Source: Polaribacter sp. (lineage in GTDB: Bacteria; Bacteroidota; Bacteroidia; Flavobacteriales; Flavobacteriaceae). Taken from it: a stretch of 64,000 nt of DNA. The position numbers were made by a program, and so were the translations under genes. A model generated the notes under the pieces. That model was not told the DNA's origin. It worked only from the letters and a program-made list of their open reading frames with translations, and did no database searches. The stretch spans positions 1 to 64,000 of the forward strand of contig JALQYN010000052.1 of assembly GCA_023254055.1 (NCBI GenBank), read 5' to 3'. Numbering within the stretch: the stretch's first letter is position 1; the number at the start of each line of letters is the position of its first letter. Shown one piece after another: positions 27,546-36,569 of this stretch.

Positions 27546-29222
27546 TTGCAAAACTATTTTCAAAAATTTTCTACTTCAATAAACGAAATTGAGCTCCCAA
27601 CAAAGTTTACATTTCCATTTTATTACGAACCTCATTTGCTTTGTAAAATAGCTGCAAAAGAAGTCCAAGAGTATTTAATAACACAAACAGATTTCGAGCA
27701 TAATTTTGGATTAGATCTAACTAAAAAAAGCTTAGTAATTGGAAAAATGTTTGGAGTGCTAGTTGTTAAAAATCAACAAAACGAAGTTGGGTACATTGCT
27801 GCTGTTTCAGGAAAATTAGCAGAGACCAATGTACATAAAAAGTTTGTTCCGCCTGTTTTTGATATGCTGATCAAAGATTCATACTTCCTAAAAGAAGAAG
27901 AAACTTTAAACAATATCAATATCGCAATAGAAAAATTAGAAAGCAACTCAGAATATATACACCTGCTTTCTTTACTAAAGAAAGAAAAGAAAAAAGCAGC
28001 GATTGACATAAAAGAAAAAAAAGAAGCTTTAAAGACTGCAAAAAAAAATCGAGATAACAGAAGAAAAATAGCTCAATCTGAGCTTAAATTAGAGGCTTAC
28101 GCAGCTTTTGAAGAACAACTAAGCATAGAAAGTTTAGAGGCAAAATATTTTTTTAATAATGTGCAGCGATTTTGGGAATATACCTTAACTGCTATTAAAG
28201 AAAAAGTAACTGTTTTTTCAAATCAAATTGAGGCTTTAAAAAAAGAACGAAAACTAAAATCAGCAGCTTTACAACAGTATTTATTTGAACAATATCAGTT
28301 TTTAAATAGCGCAAAAGAAAAGAAAAATCTGACAGAAATCTTTGCAAACACCACAGATCAAAATCCGCCAGCTGGTTCAGGGGAATGTGCTGCTCCAAAA
28401 TTATTACAGTACGCTTTTTTACACAATTTAAAACCCATTGCCATGGCTGAATTTTGGTGGGGGCAATCGCCAAATAAAGAAATACGAAAACACAAACAAT
28501 TTTATCCAGCGTGTCAAGGGAAATGCAAACCTATTTTATCGCACATGCTATCCGGAATAGAAATGGATACAAATCCAATGTTACAAAATCCAGCAATTGG
28601 AAAAGAGCTTGAAGTTCTTTTTGAAGATGATGACTTGATGGTAATTCATAAACCTGCTGAATTTTTATCGGTCCCTGGAATTCACATTCAAGATTCTGTT
28701 TATACTAGAATTAAACAACAATATCCAACCGTTACAGGGCCAATTATTGTCCACCGTTTAGACATGTCTACTTCTGGTTTGTTAGTATTGGCAAAAAACA
28801 AAAAAGCACATCAACATTTACAAAATCAATTTATTCAAAGAACTGTTTCTAAAAAATATGTTGCCTTGTTAGATGGAAATATAGAAGAAAATTCTGGGAT
28901 AATTCAATTGCCTTTACGTGTAGATTTAGATGATAGACCAAGACAATTGGTTTGTTTTGAACATGGAAAAATTGCAGAAACAAAATGGAAAGTTATTGAG
29001 CGAAAAAACAATACTACCAGAATTGATTTATGTCCAATTACAGGCAGAACACATCAATTACGGGTACATACATCGCATCAATTAGGGTTAAATACACCAA
29101 TAATTGGAGATGATTTGTATGGTAAAAAAGGAGACCGATTGCACTTGCATGCTGCTTTTTTAGAGTTTATACATCCAACAACAAAAAAGAAAATGTCATT
29201 TCATAAAAAAGCCGAGTTTTAA
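27546..29222 (+). CDS. RluA-family pseudouridine synthase with long N-terminal extension
   Basis: 558 residues. The C-terminal 200 residues are the catalytic domain: IVHRLDMSTSGLLVLAK contains the RLD motif with the catalytic Asp near residue 405, and GRTHQLRVH follows. The N-terminal 350 residues include a Lys/Glu-rich coiled coil (about 120-260) and a Cys-containing segment (GSGECAAPKLL, FYPACQGKCK). It makes pseudouridine in rRNA or tRNA; the target cannot be told. No ATG fits: the first in-frame one is near residue 69, so translation appears to start at TTG 27546. The stop codon lies at the centre of the terminator palindrome. Confidence 0.85.
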   Translation: MQNYFQKFSTSINEIELPTKFTFPFYYEPHLLCKIAAKEVQEYLITQTDFEHNFGLDLTKKSLVIGKMFGVLVVKNQQNEVGYIAAVSGKLAETNVHKKFVPPVFDMLIKDSYFLKEEETLNNINIAIEKLESNSEYIHLLSLLKKEKKKAAIDIKEKKEALKTAKKNRDNRRKIAQSELKLEAYAAFEEQLSIESLEAKYFFNNVQRFWEYTLTAIKEKVTVFSNQIEALKKERKLKSAALQQYLFEQYQFLNSAKEKKNLTEIFANTTDQNPPAGSGECAAPKLLQYAFLHNLKPIAMAEFWWGQSPNKEIRKHKQFYPACQGKCKPILSHMLSGIEMDTNPMLQNPAIGKELEVLFEDDDLMVIHKPAEFLSVPGIHIQDSVYTRIKQQYPTVTGPIIVHRLDMSTSGLLVLAKNKKAHQHLQNQFIQRTVSKKYVALLDGNIEENSGIIQLPLRVDLDDRPRQLVCFEHGKIAETKWKVIERKNNTTRIDLCPITGRTHQLRVHTSHQLGLNTPIIGDDLYGKKGDRLHLHAAFLEFIHPTTKKKMSFHKKAEF

Positions 29223-29235
29223 AACTCGGCTTTTT
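29205..29235. terminator. Terminator overlapping the stop codon of the pseudouridine synthase gene
   Basis: AAAAAGCCGAGTTTT and AAAACTCGGCTTTTT form a 15-bp perfect palindrome meeting at 29220/29221, with T-runs on both strands. It also serves the convergent DUF5916 gene, which ends at 29255. Confidence 0.85.
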
Positions 29236-29254
29236 CGTATCTATTTATTATCAA

Positions 29255-31915
29255 CTACAACATAAATCGATACGTTGCTTTTATCAAAAAGATATTATGT
29301 GCTGTTTGTCCAAAAATATTATCATTTAAACTTGGCAATAATTTATCCATCGGGTTTCCATTTCTAGTCAATCCTTGAGACCAAACTAAAAAGATTTCAG
29401 AGCCAGGAATATATTCCCAACGAGCAACTAAGTTCGATTGAAATTGTATGAATGAAAAGTCAGGATTTGAAATAGAAAAATCTGTTGTTGCATCTATATT
29501 TTCATCCACTAAATAACTGTCAGAAGCGGAATCATATGTAATTTGATTGGTATTGTATTGCTGAAATCTGTCTGTAAACTTACTCGCTAATGAATTTGTG
29601 ATGTATTTAAAGTTATTATATCTTCCTCTAGAGATAAATGGAGAACCATAATATTGAATGGTCAACTCTGGTGTGATGGTATAATTTAACCGTAAAGACA
29701 AATTAAAGGTGTCTTGATCTAAATTTGCGTTTATATATCTTGGTATACTATTATTTCCGATGCCCGAATATTCTGTGCTCACATATTGCAATTCTTGATT
29801 GTTAGAGCTAATAGATCCAGATAATGATATGTTAAAGGAGTTGATTGGAACATAACTTAAACTAAGCGATGCGCTTTTATTTGTAAAAGAATTACTTTCT
29901 CCTGTTGTTTGTCTTAAGTTTATTTTGAATTGGAATTTTTTCCTTTTATCACTTTGCAAATACCAACTCGCTTCAAATGATTTTGGTAAGCGCAACATGG
30001 GCCCACCACGAAGTGCTGAATCTGTATAATCTATTACCGCATAATGCATTCCGTATCCCATGCCCCATTGATTGTTAAATGTAGCATTCGCATTGTTGTT
30101 GAATCCTAAATAGGTATGTTTTCCTTCAAAATTCCAAGAAACATAATGGTTGTAGTTTACTTGTAAAGATCTAAAAATAGAAAATGGTTTCAAGGATTTA
30201 TAAGCCATCCAGTTGTAATGTGTAATATCATCAGCATTTCGTTGAAAACCTATGTCGTTCATCTCTAATTCTGGAGAACGCCAAGTAACACCACTTTCAA
30301 ATAGAAATTTTCCTCCTCCACTTTTCCCAAATTTGACGTTTCCACCAGTACCGGTTAAAGATGTTCTGTTAGGGTCTACATTTACATGCGTTGCATCAAC
30401 TCGTTGAAAATTGTGTCTTAAACTTGTCTGTGTATTATAAATGGCTTCTTTACTTCCTAAAACTTTACTCATCACTAAATTTCCAGCAGCATACCAAGTT
30501 CTATTGTTCCATTGATGTTTAAAATCAACTCCACCTGTATAAGCAGCATTATGAATATCTGTAATATTGGTGTCTGTTAAATTTTTATTAGCTGCAGTAA
30601 AAATCCCTCCGATTAAGGTATTACTATTGTTGTATTCCTTTTGCAATCTGGTTAAAAAATAATTTGTTAGAGGCTCAATCACTTCTTCTCTTCGGGTACC
30701 ATTATTATCTATTTCTGCAAATTCTTCTTGGGTAATTGCTTCTAAAATTCCGATTGACAAACCTGATCTTGTTTTTCCAGAAAACTTTGCAGCACCTATT
30801 ATACTTGTATTTCCTGGTCTTTTTACAAATTCACCGGTTCCTGCTGTGGTTCCTCCTTGTGGACTTCTACCAATTCTCCTTGAATAAAAAACATTGTCTC
30901 TTGTAAATGGTCCACCAGCCTGAGCTTCTGTAACTTGATAATCGAAGATGTTTTTATTCTCTACAAAAAATGGTCGTTGCTCTTGTTGAAAAATCTGAAA
31001 ACCGTCTAATACAATTGCAGAAGGATCTGCTTCTACTTGTCCAAAATCTGGATTTACAGTAAAATCTAAAGTTAAGTTATTTGTAATTCCAATTTTCCCG
31101 TCCAATCCAAAATTTGCACTACTTCTTTTTCCTGTGGCAAATGGATTTCCTATTTCTTTTTCAAACCTTTCAGTTTGTCCAACTGCATAGGGTTGAATTT
31201 CAATTTGTTTTTGTGGTTTAATATTTTTAATTCCATGCAATTCGCCCATATTACTGATCCATCCAGCAACTGTTCTTGGCATTCTTTGCCATAGGGTCCG
31301 TTCATTTAATCTAAAATCCATTCGTTGTATTTGCATGCCCCAAATTTGTTCTTCTTTATCTGTAAAACGAATTTGAGTAAACGGAATTTTAAATTCTGCA
31401 GTCCATCCTTCTTCATCAATTTTAGTTTTTACAAACCATATTGGATTATAGCTTTTATCCCAACTTTTTCCATTTAAAGATGCAAATTCTTCTCCTTTTA
31501 CTCCTGCTGCAGTTACTGTAAAAGCAAATGCTGTTCTTAAATCGTGGTAGCTATCTAAATTTATTTCAATCCAATCACCAACATTTCCATCTCTACGTGA
31601 TAATCTTTTTACAATTTTATCTGGTTCTGAATCGTAGCAACGAACAGCTAAATATAAATTCTTTTCATCATAGATGATTTTAATTTTTGTTTTTTGTGTA
31701 GGCTTATTCCCTTCTGTGGGAGACAATTGTGTAAAATCTGTATCCCAAGGAACCGTATTCCATGTTTCATCAGTTATATTTCCGTCAATAACTGGTGCTT
31801 TGGTTACTCTTTTTGTTCTATAAATTCTTTTTGGAACTTTGCTTGAGGTTGTTTCTTGGCTGTAGGCAATATGAACTATGCAAAAAGCAAGAAAAATTGA
31901 GAGTTTTTTTATCAT
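29255..31915 (-). CDS. DUF5916 protein: CBM9-like domain plus outer-membrane beta-barrel
   Basis: 886 residues with a Sec signal (MIKKLSIFLAFCIVHIAYSQ). Residues of about 40-240 form a carbohydrate-binding family 9-like sandwich (KAPVIDGNITDETW; TAEFKIPFTQIRF). The remainder, from about 250, is rich in alternating aromatic/polar strands and ends with an aromatic-type outer-membrane signature (FLIKATYRFML), as in DUF5916 proteins. It is likely exposed on or in the outer membrane. No biochemical role is established that I can name. It is a single gene with terminators shared on the left. Confidence 0.85.
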   Translation of the reverse strand: MIKKLSIFLAFCIVHIAYSQETTSSKVPKRIYRTKRVTKAPVIDGNITDETWNTVPWDTDFTQLSPTEGNKPTQKTKIKIIYDEKNLYLAVRCYDSEPDKIVKRLSRRDGNVGDWIEINLDSYHDLRTAFAFTVTAAGVKGEEFASLNGKSWDKSYNPIWFVKTKIDEEGWTAEFKIPFTQIRFTDKEEQIWGMQIQRMDFRLNERTLWQRMPRTVAGWISNMGELHGIKNIKPQKQIEIQPYAVGQTERFEKEIGNPFATGKRSSANFGLDGKIGITNNLTLDFTVNPDFGQVEADPSAIVLDGFQIFQQEQRPFFVENKNIFDYQVTEAQAGGPFTRDNVFYSRRIGRSPQGGTTAGTGEFVKRPGNTSIIGAAKFSGKTRSGLSIGILEAITQEEFAEIDNNGTRREEVIEPLTNYFLTRLQKEYNNSNTLIGGIFTAANKNLTDTNITDIHNAAYTGGVDFKHQWNNRTWYAAGNLVMSKVLGSKEAIYNTQTSLRHNFQRVDATHVNVDPNRTSLTGTGGNVKFGKSGGGKFLFESGVTWRSPELEMNDIGFQRNADDITHYNWMAYKSLKPFSIFRSLQVNYNHYVSWNFEGKHTYLGFNNNANATFNNQWGMGYGMHYAVIDYTDSALRGGPMLRLPKSFEASWYLQSDKRKKFQFKINLRQTTGESNSFTNKSASLSLSYVPINSFNISLSGSISSNNQELQYVSTEYSGIGNNSIPRYINANLDQDTFNLSLRLNYTITPELTIQYYGSPFISRGRYNNFKYITNSLASKFTDRFQQYNTNQITYDSASDSYLVDENIDATTDFSISNPDFSFIQFQSNLVARWEYIPGSEIFLVWSQGLTRNGNPMDKLLPSLNDNIFGQTAHNIFLIKATYRFML

Positions 31916-32085
31916 TTTTAATCGTTGATTTTAACAGAGAAGCCTTTTTCATTTAGAAAAAGACATCGAATAAGTTAAGACTGTTACATTAACGCAACGA
32001 AATTAATAGTTTAGTCTCATAATTATTTGTTAAATCTTCTCTGTATACTCTTAATTTTCAACATGTAAAATAAACACAAACAGTA

Positions 32086-32116
32086 TTTGTCAATTTAATA
32101 TTTAATCGTACCTTTG
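32086..32116 (+). promoter_or_regulatory. Promoter of rplM-rpsI
   Basis: TTTG (32086-32089), 19 nt, then TACCTTTG (32109-32116): an exact match to the Bacteroidetes consensus and the best promoter in the window. The leader to the rplM ATG is about 50 nt. Confidence 0.85.
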
Positions 32117-32170
32117 CAGACCTTTTTTAAGGGAAAAATTTATTTATTAATTGACAAAAACTAAAGTGTA

Positions 32171-32626
32171 ATGAACACATTAAGTTACAAAACAGTATCA
32201 GCAAACAAAGAAACTGCTAACAAAGAGTGGTTAGTTGTTGATGCGGACGGGCAAACATTAGGTCGTCTTGCTTCTAAAGTAGCCATGCTAATTAGAGGTA
32301 AATACAAAACCAACTTTACACCTCACGTAGATTGTGGTGATAATGTTGTAGTAATTAACGCAGAAAAAATCAACCTAACTGGAAACAAATGGGCTGATAA
32401 ATCGTACATCCGTCACACTGGATATCCTGGTGGACAAAGATCGCTTACTGCTACAGAAATGTTCGAGAAAGATCCTACAAGATTAATCGAGAAAGCAGTA
32501 AAAGGAATGTTACCTAAAAACAAATTAGGTGCAGCTATTTACAAAAATTTATATGTATATGCTGGCGCTGAGCACAATCAAGCTGCTCAAAACCCAAAAG
32601 CTATTAACCTTAACGATCTTAGATAA
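32171..32626 (+). CDS. rplM: 50S ribosomal protein L13
   Basis: 151 residues, usual length for L13. Signature segments are WLVVDADGQTLGRLAS, INLTGNKWADK and AVKGMLPKNKLG. L13 binds 23S rRNA early in 50S assembly. Its stop overlaps the start of rpsI by one base (TAATG), so the two are translationally coupled. Confidence 0.98.
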   Translation: MNTLSYKTVSANKETANKEWLVVDADGQTLGRLASKVAMLIRGKYKTNFTPHVDCGDNVVVINAEKINLTGNKWADKSYIRHTGYPGGQRSLTATEMFEKDPTRLIEKAVKGMLPKNKLGAAIYKNLYVYAGAEHNQAAQNPKAINLNDLR

Positions 32627-33012
32627 TGGAAACTGTACACAAAATAGGTAGAAGAAAAACAGCTGTTGCTCGTATATATCTTTCTAAAGGGAAAGGGAAT
32701 ATTACAATCAACAAAAGAGAGTTTAAAAATTATTTTACAACTCCAACTTTACAATATAAAGTTCAACAACCTTTACAATTAACAGATAATTTAACGTCTT
32801 ATGACATTAAAGTAAATGTTTTTGGTGGTGGTGTTACTGGTCAAGCAGAAGCAATTCGTTTAGCAATTACTAGAGCATTAGTAGCAATCAACGAAGAGCA
32901 CAGATTAGTCTTAAAACCTGAAGGATTACTAACTAGAGACCCAAGAATGGTTGAAAGAAAGAAATTTGGTCAGAAAAAAGCAAGAAAAAAATTCCAATTC
33001 TCGAAACGTTAA
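32626..33012 (+). CDS. rpsI: 30S ribosomal protein S9
   Basis: 128 residues with the typical start HKIGRRKTAVARIYL and the basic C-terminal tail KKARKKFQFSKR, whose last residues reach the P-site tRNA in the ribosome. It is coupled to rplM by a one-base overlap. rpsB follows after a 148-bp leader that contains a structured hairpin. Confidence 0.98.
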   Translation: METVHKIGRRKTAVARIYLSKGKGNITINKREFKNYFTTPTLQYKVQQPLQLTDNLTSYDIKVNVFGGGVTGQAEAIRLAITRALVAINEEHRLVLKPEGLLTRDPRMVERKKFGQKKARKKFQFSKR

Positions 33013-33090
33013 TAGCATACTCGAATTTATTTCGGTATTTCTATACAAACGTAGCAGTGAATTGTTAATTTATAATTTAAATAAACAGTT

Positions 33091-33141
33091 TAGCATCTAA
33101 ATATCTAAGACTCTAAAAAATAGGCTACTTAGGTATTGCTA
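33091..33141 (+). promoter_or_regulatory. Structured leader before rpsB
   Basis: AATATCTAAG (33100-33109) pairs with CTTAGGTATT (33128-33137) with one G-U pair. Outside a 5-nt bulge, TAGC (33091-33094) pairs with GCTA (33138-33141). The hairpin ends 19 nt before the rpsB ATG, where an S2-binding autoregulatory leader would be expected. Regulation is inferred. Confidence 0.5.
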
Positions 33142-33160
33142 CATTAAAAGAAAGTAAACA

Positions 33161-33970
33161 ATGGCAAACGTAAACATTAAAGAATTACTAGATAGTGGAG
33201 TGCACTTTGGTCACTTAACTAGAAAATGGGATCCAAACATGGCTCCTTACATTTATACAGAACGCAATGGTGTACACATCATCGATTTGTATAAAACTGC
33301 TGCAAAAATAGAAGAAACTGCTGCTGCATTAGAGAAAATTGCTAATTCAGGTAGAAAAATTTTATTTGTTGCAACTAAAAAGCAAGCAAAAGACATCGTT
33401 GCAGAAAAAGCAAAAAGCATTAACATGCCTTACATCACAGAAAGATGGCCTGGCGGAATGTTAACGAACTTTATTACTATTAGAAAAGCTGTTAAGAAAA
33501 TGGCTACTATTGATAGAATGAAGCAAGATGGATCTTTTGATGCATTATCAAAAAGAGAAAAATTACAAATCAACCGTCAAAGAGAAAAATTAGAAAAGAA
33601 TTTAGGTTCTATTACTGATATGACTCGTTTACCTGGTGCAATTTTTGTTGTTGATGTTAAGAAAGAGCACATTGCTGTTTCTGAAGCACAAAACTTAAAC
33701 ATTCCAATTTTTGCAATGGTTGACACAAATTCTGATCCAAGACCAATTGATTTTGTAATTCCATCAAACGATGACGCTTCTAAATCTATTGAAAAAGTAT
33801 TGAGTTTTATTACTGATGCTATCGCAAACGGATTGTCTGAAAGAAAAGCTGGTAAAGAAAAAACAAAAGAAGTTAAGGAAGAAGCTACTGAAAAGAAAGC
33901 TCCTAAGGCTAAAAAAGCTCCTAAAACTGAAGAGGCTTCAGAAGAAGTTTCTACCGAAGAAACAAAATAA
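33161..33970 (+). CDS. rpsB: 30S ribosomal protein S2
   Basis: 269 residues. Conserved parts are LLDSGVHFGHLTRKWDP, TERWPGGMLTNF and MVDTNSDPRPIDFVIPSNDDA. The last 45 residues are a Lys/Glu/Ala-rich tail (KAPKAKKAPK), longer than in enterobacteria but usual in Bacteroidetes. It is followed by tsf after 47 bp, the widely conserved rpsB-tsf pair. A leader hairpin ends 19 nt upstream. Confidence 0.98.
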   Translation: MANVNIKELLDSGVHFGHLTRKWDPNMAPYIYTERNGVHIIDLYKTAAKIEETAAALEKIANSGRKILFVATKKQAKDIVAEKAKSINMPYITERWPGGMLTNFITIRKAVKKMATIDRMKQDGSFDALSKREKLQINRQREKLEKNLGSITDMTRLPGAIFVVDVKKEHIAVSEAQNLNIPIFAMVDTNSDPRPIDFVIPSNDDASKSIEKVLSFITDAIANGLSERKAGKEKTKEVKEEATEKKAPKAKKAPKTEEASEEVSTEETK

Positions 33971-34017
33971 TTATTCAATAAACGAAACAATAAGTTTCAA
34001 CAAAATATACAAATAAC

Positions 34018-34989
34018 ATGGAAACGGTAAAAATAAGTGCTGCTGATGTTAAAAAATTAAGAGAAGCAACTGGAGCTGGAATGATGGACTGTAAAAAGGC
34101 ATTAGTGGAAGCAGAAGGAAACTTTGACAAAGCAATTGATATTTTACGTAAAAAAGGTCAAAAAATTGCTGCAAAAAGAGCAGATAGAGAATCTACAGAA
34201 GGTGTTGCAGTAACAAGAATCAACGAAGAAAACACAACAGGTGTTGCTATCGTATTAGCTTGTGAAACTGACTTTGTTGGTAAAAATGATTCATTCGTAG
34301 CTTTAGCTGGTCAATTTGCAGACATCGCTTTAAATTACAACAGTAAAGAGGAATTCTTAGCTGCTGATTTTGGAGGAATGACTGTAGCTGAAAAATTAGT
34401 TGAGCAAACTGGAGTAATTGGTGAAAAATTAGACATTACTGCTTTTGAGAAAATTGAAGCTGCTTATGTAGGTTCTTATACACATATTGGAAAAATCGCG
34501 GCTATAGTTGGTTTAACAAATGCAGTAGATAAAGCGGATGTTTTAACAAAAGATTTAGCTATGCAAATTGCATCTATGGGAGCTACAACTTTATCTTATA
34601 AAGATTTTGATCCTGCTTTTGTTGCTGCAGAAACTGAAGCAAGAATTGCAGTTATTGAAAAAGATAACATCGAGTTAGGTAGATTAGGAAAAACATTAAA
34701 AAATGTTCCTCAATATATTTCTATGGCTCAATTATCTGAAGATGTTTTAGCAAAAGCTGAAGAAGCTGCAAAAGCTGAATTAAAAGCAGAAGGGAAACCA
34801 GAACAAATCTGGGATAGAATTTTACCTGGTAAAATGGAACGTTTTATTTCTGACAACACAACTTTAGATCAAGAACAATGTTTATTAGATCAAGTTTTTA
34901 TTAAAGACGAGAAAAAAAATGTTGCAGAATACGTTAAAACCTATGGTGATGTTGCTGTAAGCGGATTTAAAAGAGTTACTTTAGGGTAA
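34018..34989 (+). CDS. tsf: Elongation factor Ts
   Basis: 323-residue GDP/GTP exchange factor for EF-Tu. The N-terminal UBA-like domain has LREATGAGMMDCKKAL, and the core contains CETDFVGKN, the EF-Tu-contacting motif (TDFV). The length is somewhat above the E. coli protein. It is co-transcribed with rpsB and ends at the hairpin terminator at 35017. Confidence 0.98.
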   Translation: METVKISAADVKKLREATGAGMMDCKKALVEAEGNFDKAIDILRKKGQKIAAKRADRESTEGVAVTRINEENTTGVAIVLACETDFVGKNDSFVALAGQFADIALNYNSKEEFLAADFGGMTVAEKLVEQTGVIGEKLDITAFEKIEAAYVGSYTHIGKIAAIVGLTNAVDKADVLTKDLAMQIASMGATTLSYKDFDPAFVAAETEARIAVIEKDNIELGRLGKTLKNVPQYISMAQLSEDVLAKAEEAAKAELKAEGKPEQIWDRILPGKMERFISDNTTLDQEQCLLDQVFIKDEKKNVAEYVKTYGDVAVSGFKRVTLG

Positions 34990-35016
34990 TTTAAAATTAT
35001 CGAAATACTATATTAA

Positions 35017-35044
35017 AAACCATCCTACTAAGGATGGTTTTTTT
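35017..35044 (+). terminator. Terminator after tsf
   Basis: AAACCATCCT (35017-35026) pairs with AGGATGGTTT (35031-35040) around ACTA and is followed by a T-run. It separates rpsB-tsf from pyrH. Confidence 0.85.
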
Positions 35045-35092
35045 ATTTACAAAATCGTAATCTACAATACAAAAAGCTTTCTAGGAAATTGT

Positions 35093-35100
35093 TATATTTG
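35093..35100 (+). promoter_or_regulatory. Candidate -7 box of pyrH-frr
   Basis: TATATTTG matches TAnnTTTG. It lies downstream of the tsf terminator and 74 nt before the pyrH ATG. No good -33 box was found. Confidence 0.5.
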
Positions 35101-35111
35101 CCAAACCTTTT

Positions 35112-35152
35112 TTCTCACATTTTAAACTGAACTTGATTCAGTAACGTGAGAA
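35112..35152 (+). promoter_or_regulatory. Structured leader before pyrH
   Basis: TTCTCAC (35112-35118) pairs with GTGAGAA (35146-35152), and inside it ACTGAA (35126-35131) pairs with TTCAGT (35137-35142). The two-tier stem lies wholly between the predicted promoter and the pyrH start, with no T-run, so it is a leader structure and not a terminator. Confidence 0.45.
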
Positions 35153-35174
35153 TCTTTTAAATACAAAAGCAGTA

Positions 35175-35882
35175 ATGCAATACAAAAGAATTCTTTTAAA
35201 ATTAAGTGGAGAAGCACTAATGGGTGATAGAAACTACGGAATCGACCCGAAACGTCTATCAGAATATGCAAAAGAAATAAAACAAGTCGTAGAAAAAGGT
35301 ATTGAAGTTGCTATTGTTATTGGCGGAGGAAATATTTTTAGAGGCGTAGCAGGAGCAAGTAACGGAATGGATCGAGTACAAGGAGATCATATGGGGATGT
35401 TGGCAACCTGCATTAATGGTTTAGCGGTACAAAGTGCACTTGAAGCAGAAGGCGTTTACACCCGTTTGCAAACTGCAATCGAAATTAAAGAAATTGCAGA
35501 ACCTTATATTAAAAGACGTGCAATTCGTCATTTAGAAAAAGGTAGGGTTGTGATTTTTGGTGCTGGAACAGGAAATCCATATTTTACCACAGACACTGCT
35601 GCGGTTTTAAGAGCTATTGAAATTAATGCTGACGCAATCTTGAAAGGAACTCGTGTTGATGGAATTTACACTTCAGATCCAGAGAAAAATGAAGACGCCA
35701 TAAAGTTTGAAAATATTACTTTTAAACAAGTTATAGAAAAAGGTTTAAAAGTAATGGACATGACTGCATTTACCTTAAGTGAAGAAAACAAATTGCCAAT
35801 TATTGTTTTTGACATGAATACAAAAGGAAACTTATTAAAATTAGTTTCAGGAGAAAAAATAGGTACAGTTGTTGATAATTAA
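35175..35882 (+). CDS. pyrH: Uridylate kinase
   Basis: 235-residue UMP kinase of the amino-acid-kinase fold, converting UMP to UDP. Motifs are the N-terminal [22 protein letters not shown], and ATP-site segments [13 protein letters not shown] and DGIYTSDP. pyrH-frr after tsf is a classic bacterial order. It is preceded by its own structured leader. Confidence 0.98.
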   Translation: MQYKRILLKLSGEALMGDRNYGIDPKRLSEYAKEIKQVVEKGIEVAIVIGGGNIFRGVAGASNGMDRVQGDHMGMLATCINGLAVQSALEAEGVYTRLQTAIEIKEIAEPYIKRRAIRHLEKGRVVIFGAGTGNPYFTTDTAAVLRAIEINADAILKGTRVDGIYTSDPEKNEDAIKFENITFKQVIEKGLKVMDMTAFTLSEENKLPIIVFDMNTKGNLLKLVSGEKIGTVVDN

Positions 35883-35911
35883 TTAGCTATATTTTATAAA
35901 AATTTTAAGTG

Positions 35912-36466
35912 ATGAACGAAGAAATTGAATTTATTTTAGACAGCACAAAAGAACAAATGCAAAATGCTATTGAGCATTTAATAAAAGAATTAAGAGCTAT
36001 TAGAGCGGGTAAAGCTACACCTGCAATGTTAGCAAATGTTATGGTAGATTATTATGGTTCTCAAACACCATTAAGTCAAGTAGCAAACGTAAATACACCA
36101 GATGCTAGAACAATTAGCATTCAGCCTTGGGAAAAAAACATGCTTCAAGAAATTGAAAAAGCAATTCAGTATGCTAATCTAGGATTTAACCCAATGAATA
36201 ATGGTGATAATATTATGATCAATGTTCCTCCTTTAACAGAAGAAAGACGTATCAATTTATCTAAACAAGCAAAAGCGGAAGGAGAACATGCTAAAATTGG
36301 TGTTAGAAATGCTCGTAAAGAAGCAAATAATGAAATAAAAAAATTAGATCTTTCTGATGATGTAAAGAAAATTTCTGAAGCTGAGGTACAAACTTTAACT
36401 GATAGTTTTGTGAAAAAAATTGACACTATTCTTGAAGTTAAAGAAAAAGAGATTATGACTGTTTAA
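35912..36466 (+). CDS. frr: Ribosome recycling factor
   Basis: 184 residues from the ATG at 35912; a GTG directly before it (35909) is not needed. RRF features are RAGKATPAMLANVMVDYYGS, PLSQVANV, ISIQPWEKNML, and the final coiled-coil arm ending ILEVKEKEIMTV. With EF-G it splits the post-termination ribosome. It is co-transcribed with pyrH, 29 bp downstream. Confidence 0.97.
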   Translation: MNEEIEFILDSTKEQMQNAIEHLIKELRAIRAGKATPAMLANVMVDYYGSQTPLSQVANVNTPDARTISIQPWEKNMLQEIEKAIQYANLGFNPMNNGDNIMINVPPLTEERRINLSKQAKAEGEHAKIGVRNARKEANNEIKKLDLSDDVKKISEAEVQTLTDSFVKKIDTILEVKEKEIMTV

Positions 36467-36490
36467 GGCTAATCATTCTCTAAATATTAA

Positions 36491-36520
36491 AAAAGGAGCG
36501 TTTAAGAACGCTCCTTTTTT
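36491..36520 (+). terminator. Terminator after frr
   Basis: AAAAGGAGCGTT (36491-36502) pairs with AACGCTCCTTTT (36507-36518) around TAAG, with the T-run overlapping the 3' arm. Confidence 0.85.
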
Positions 36521-36569
36521 AATGTGATAGGTTCTTAAACATTTCCTACATTTGCATAAATTTTACTAC

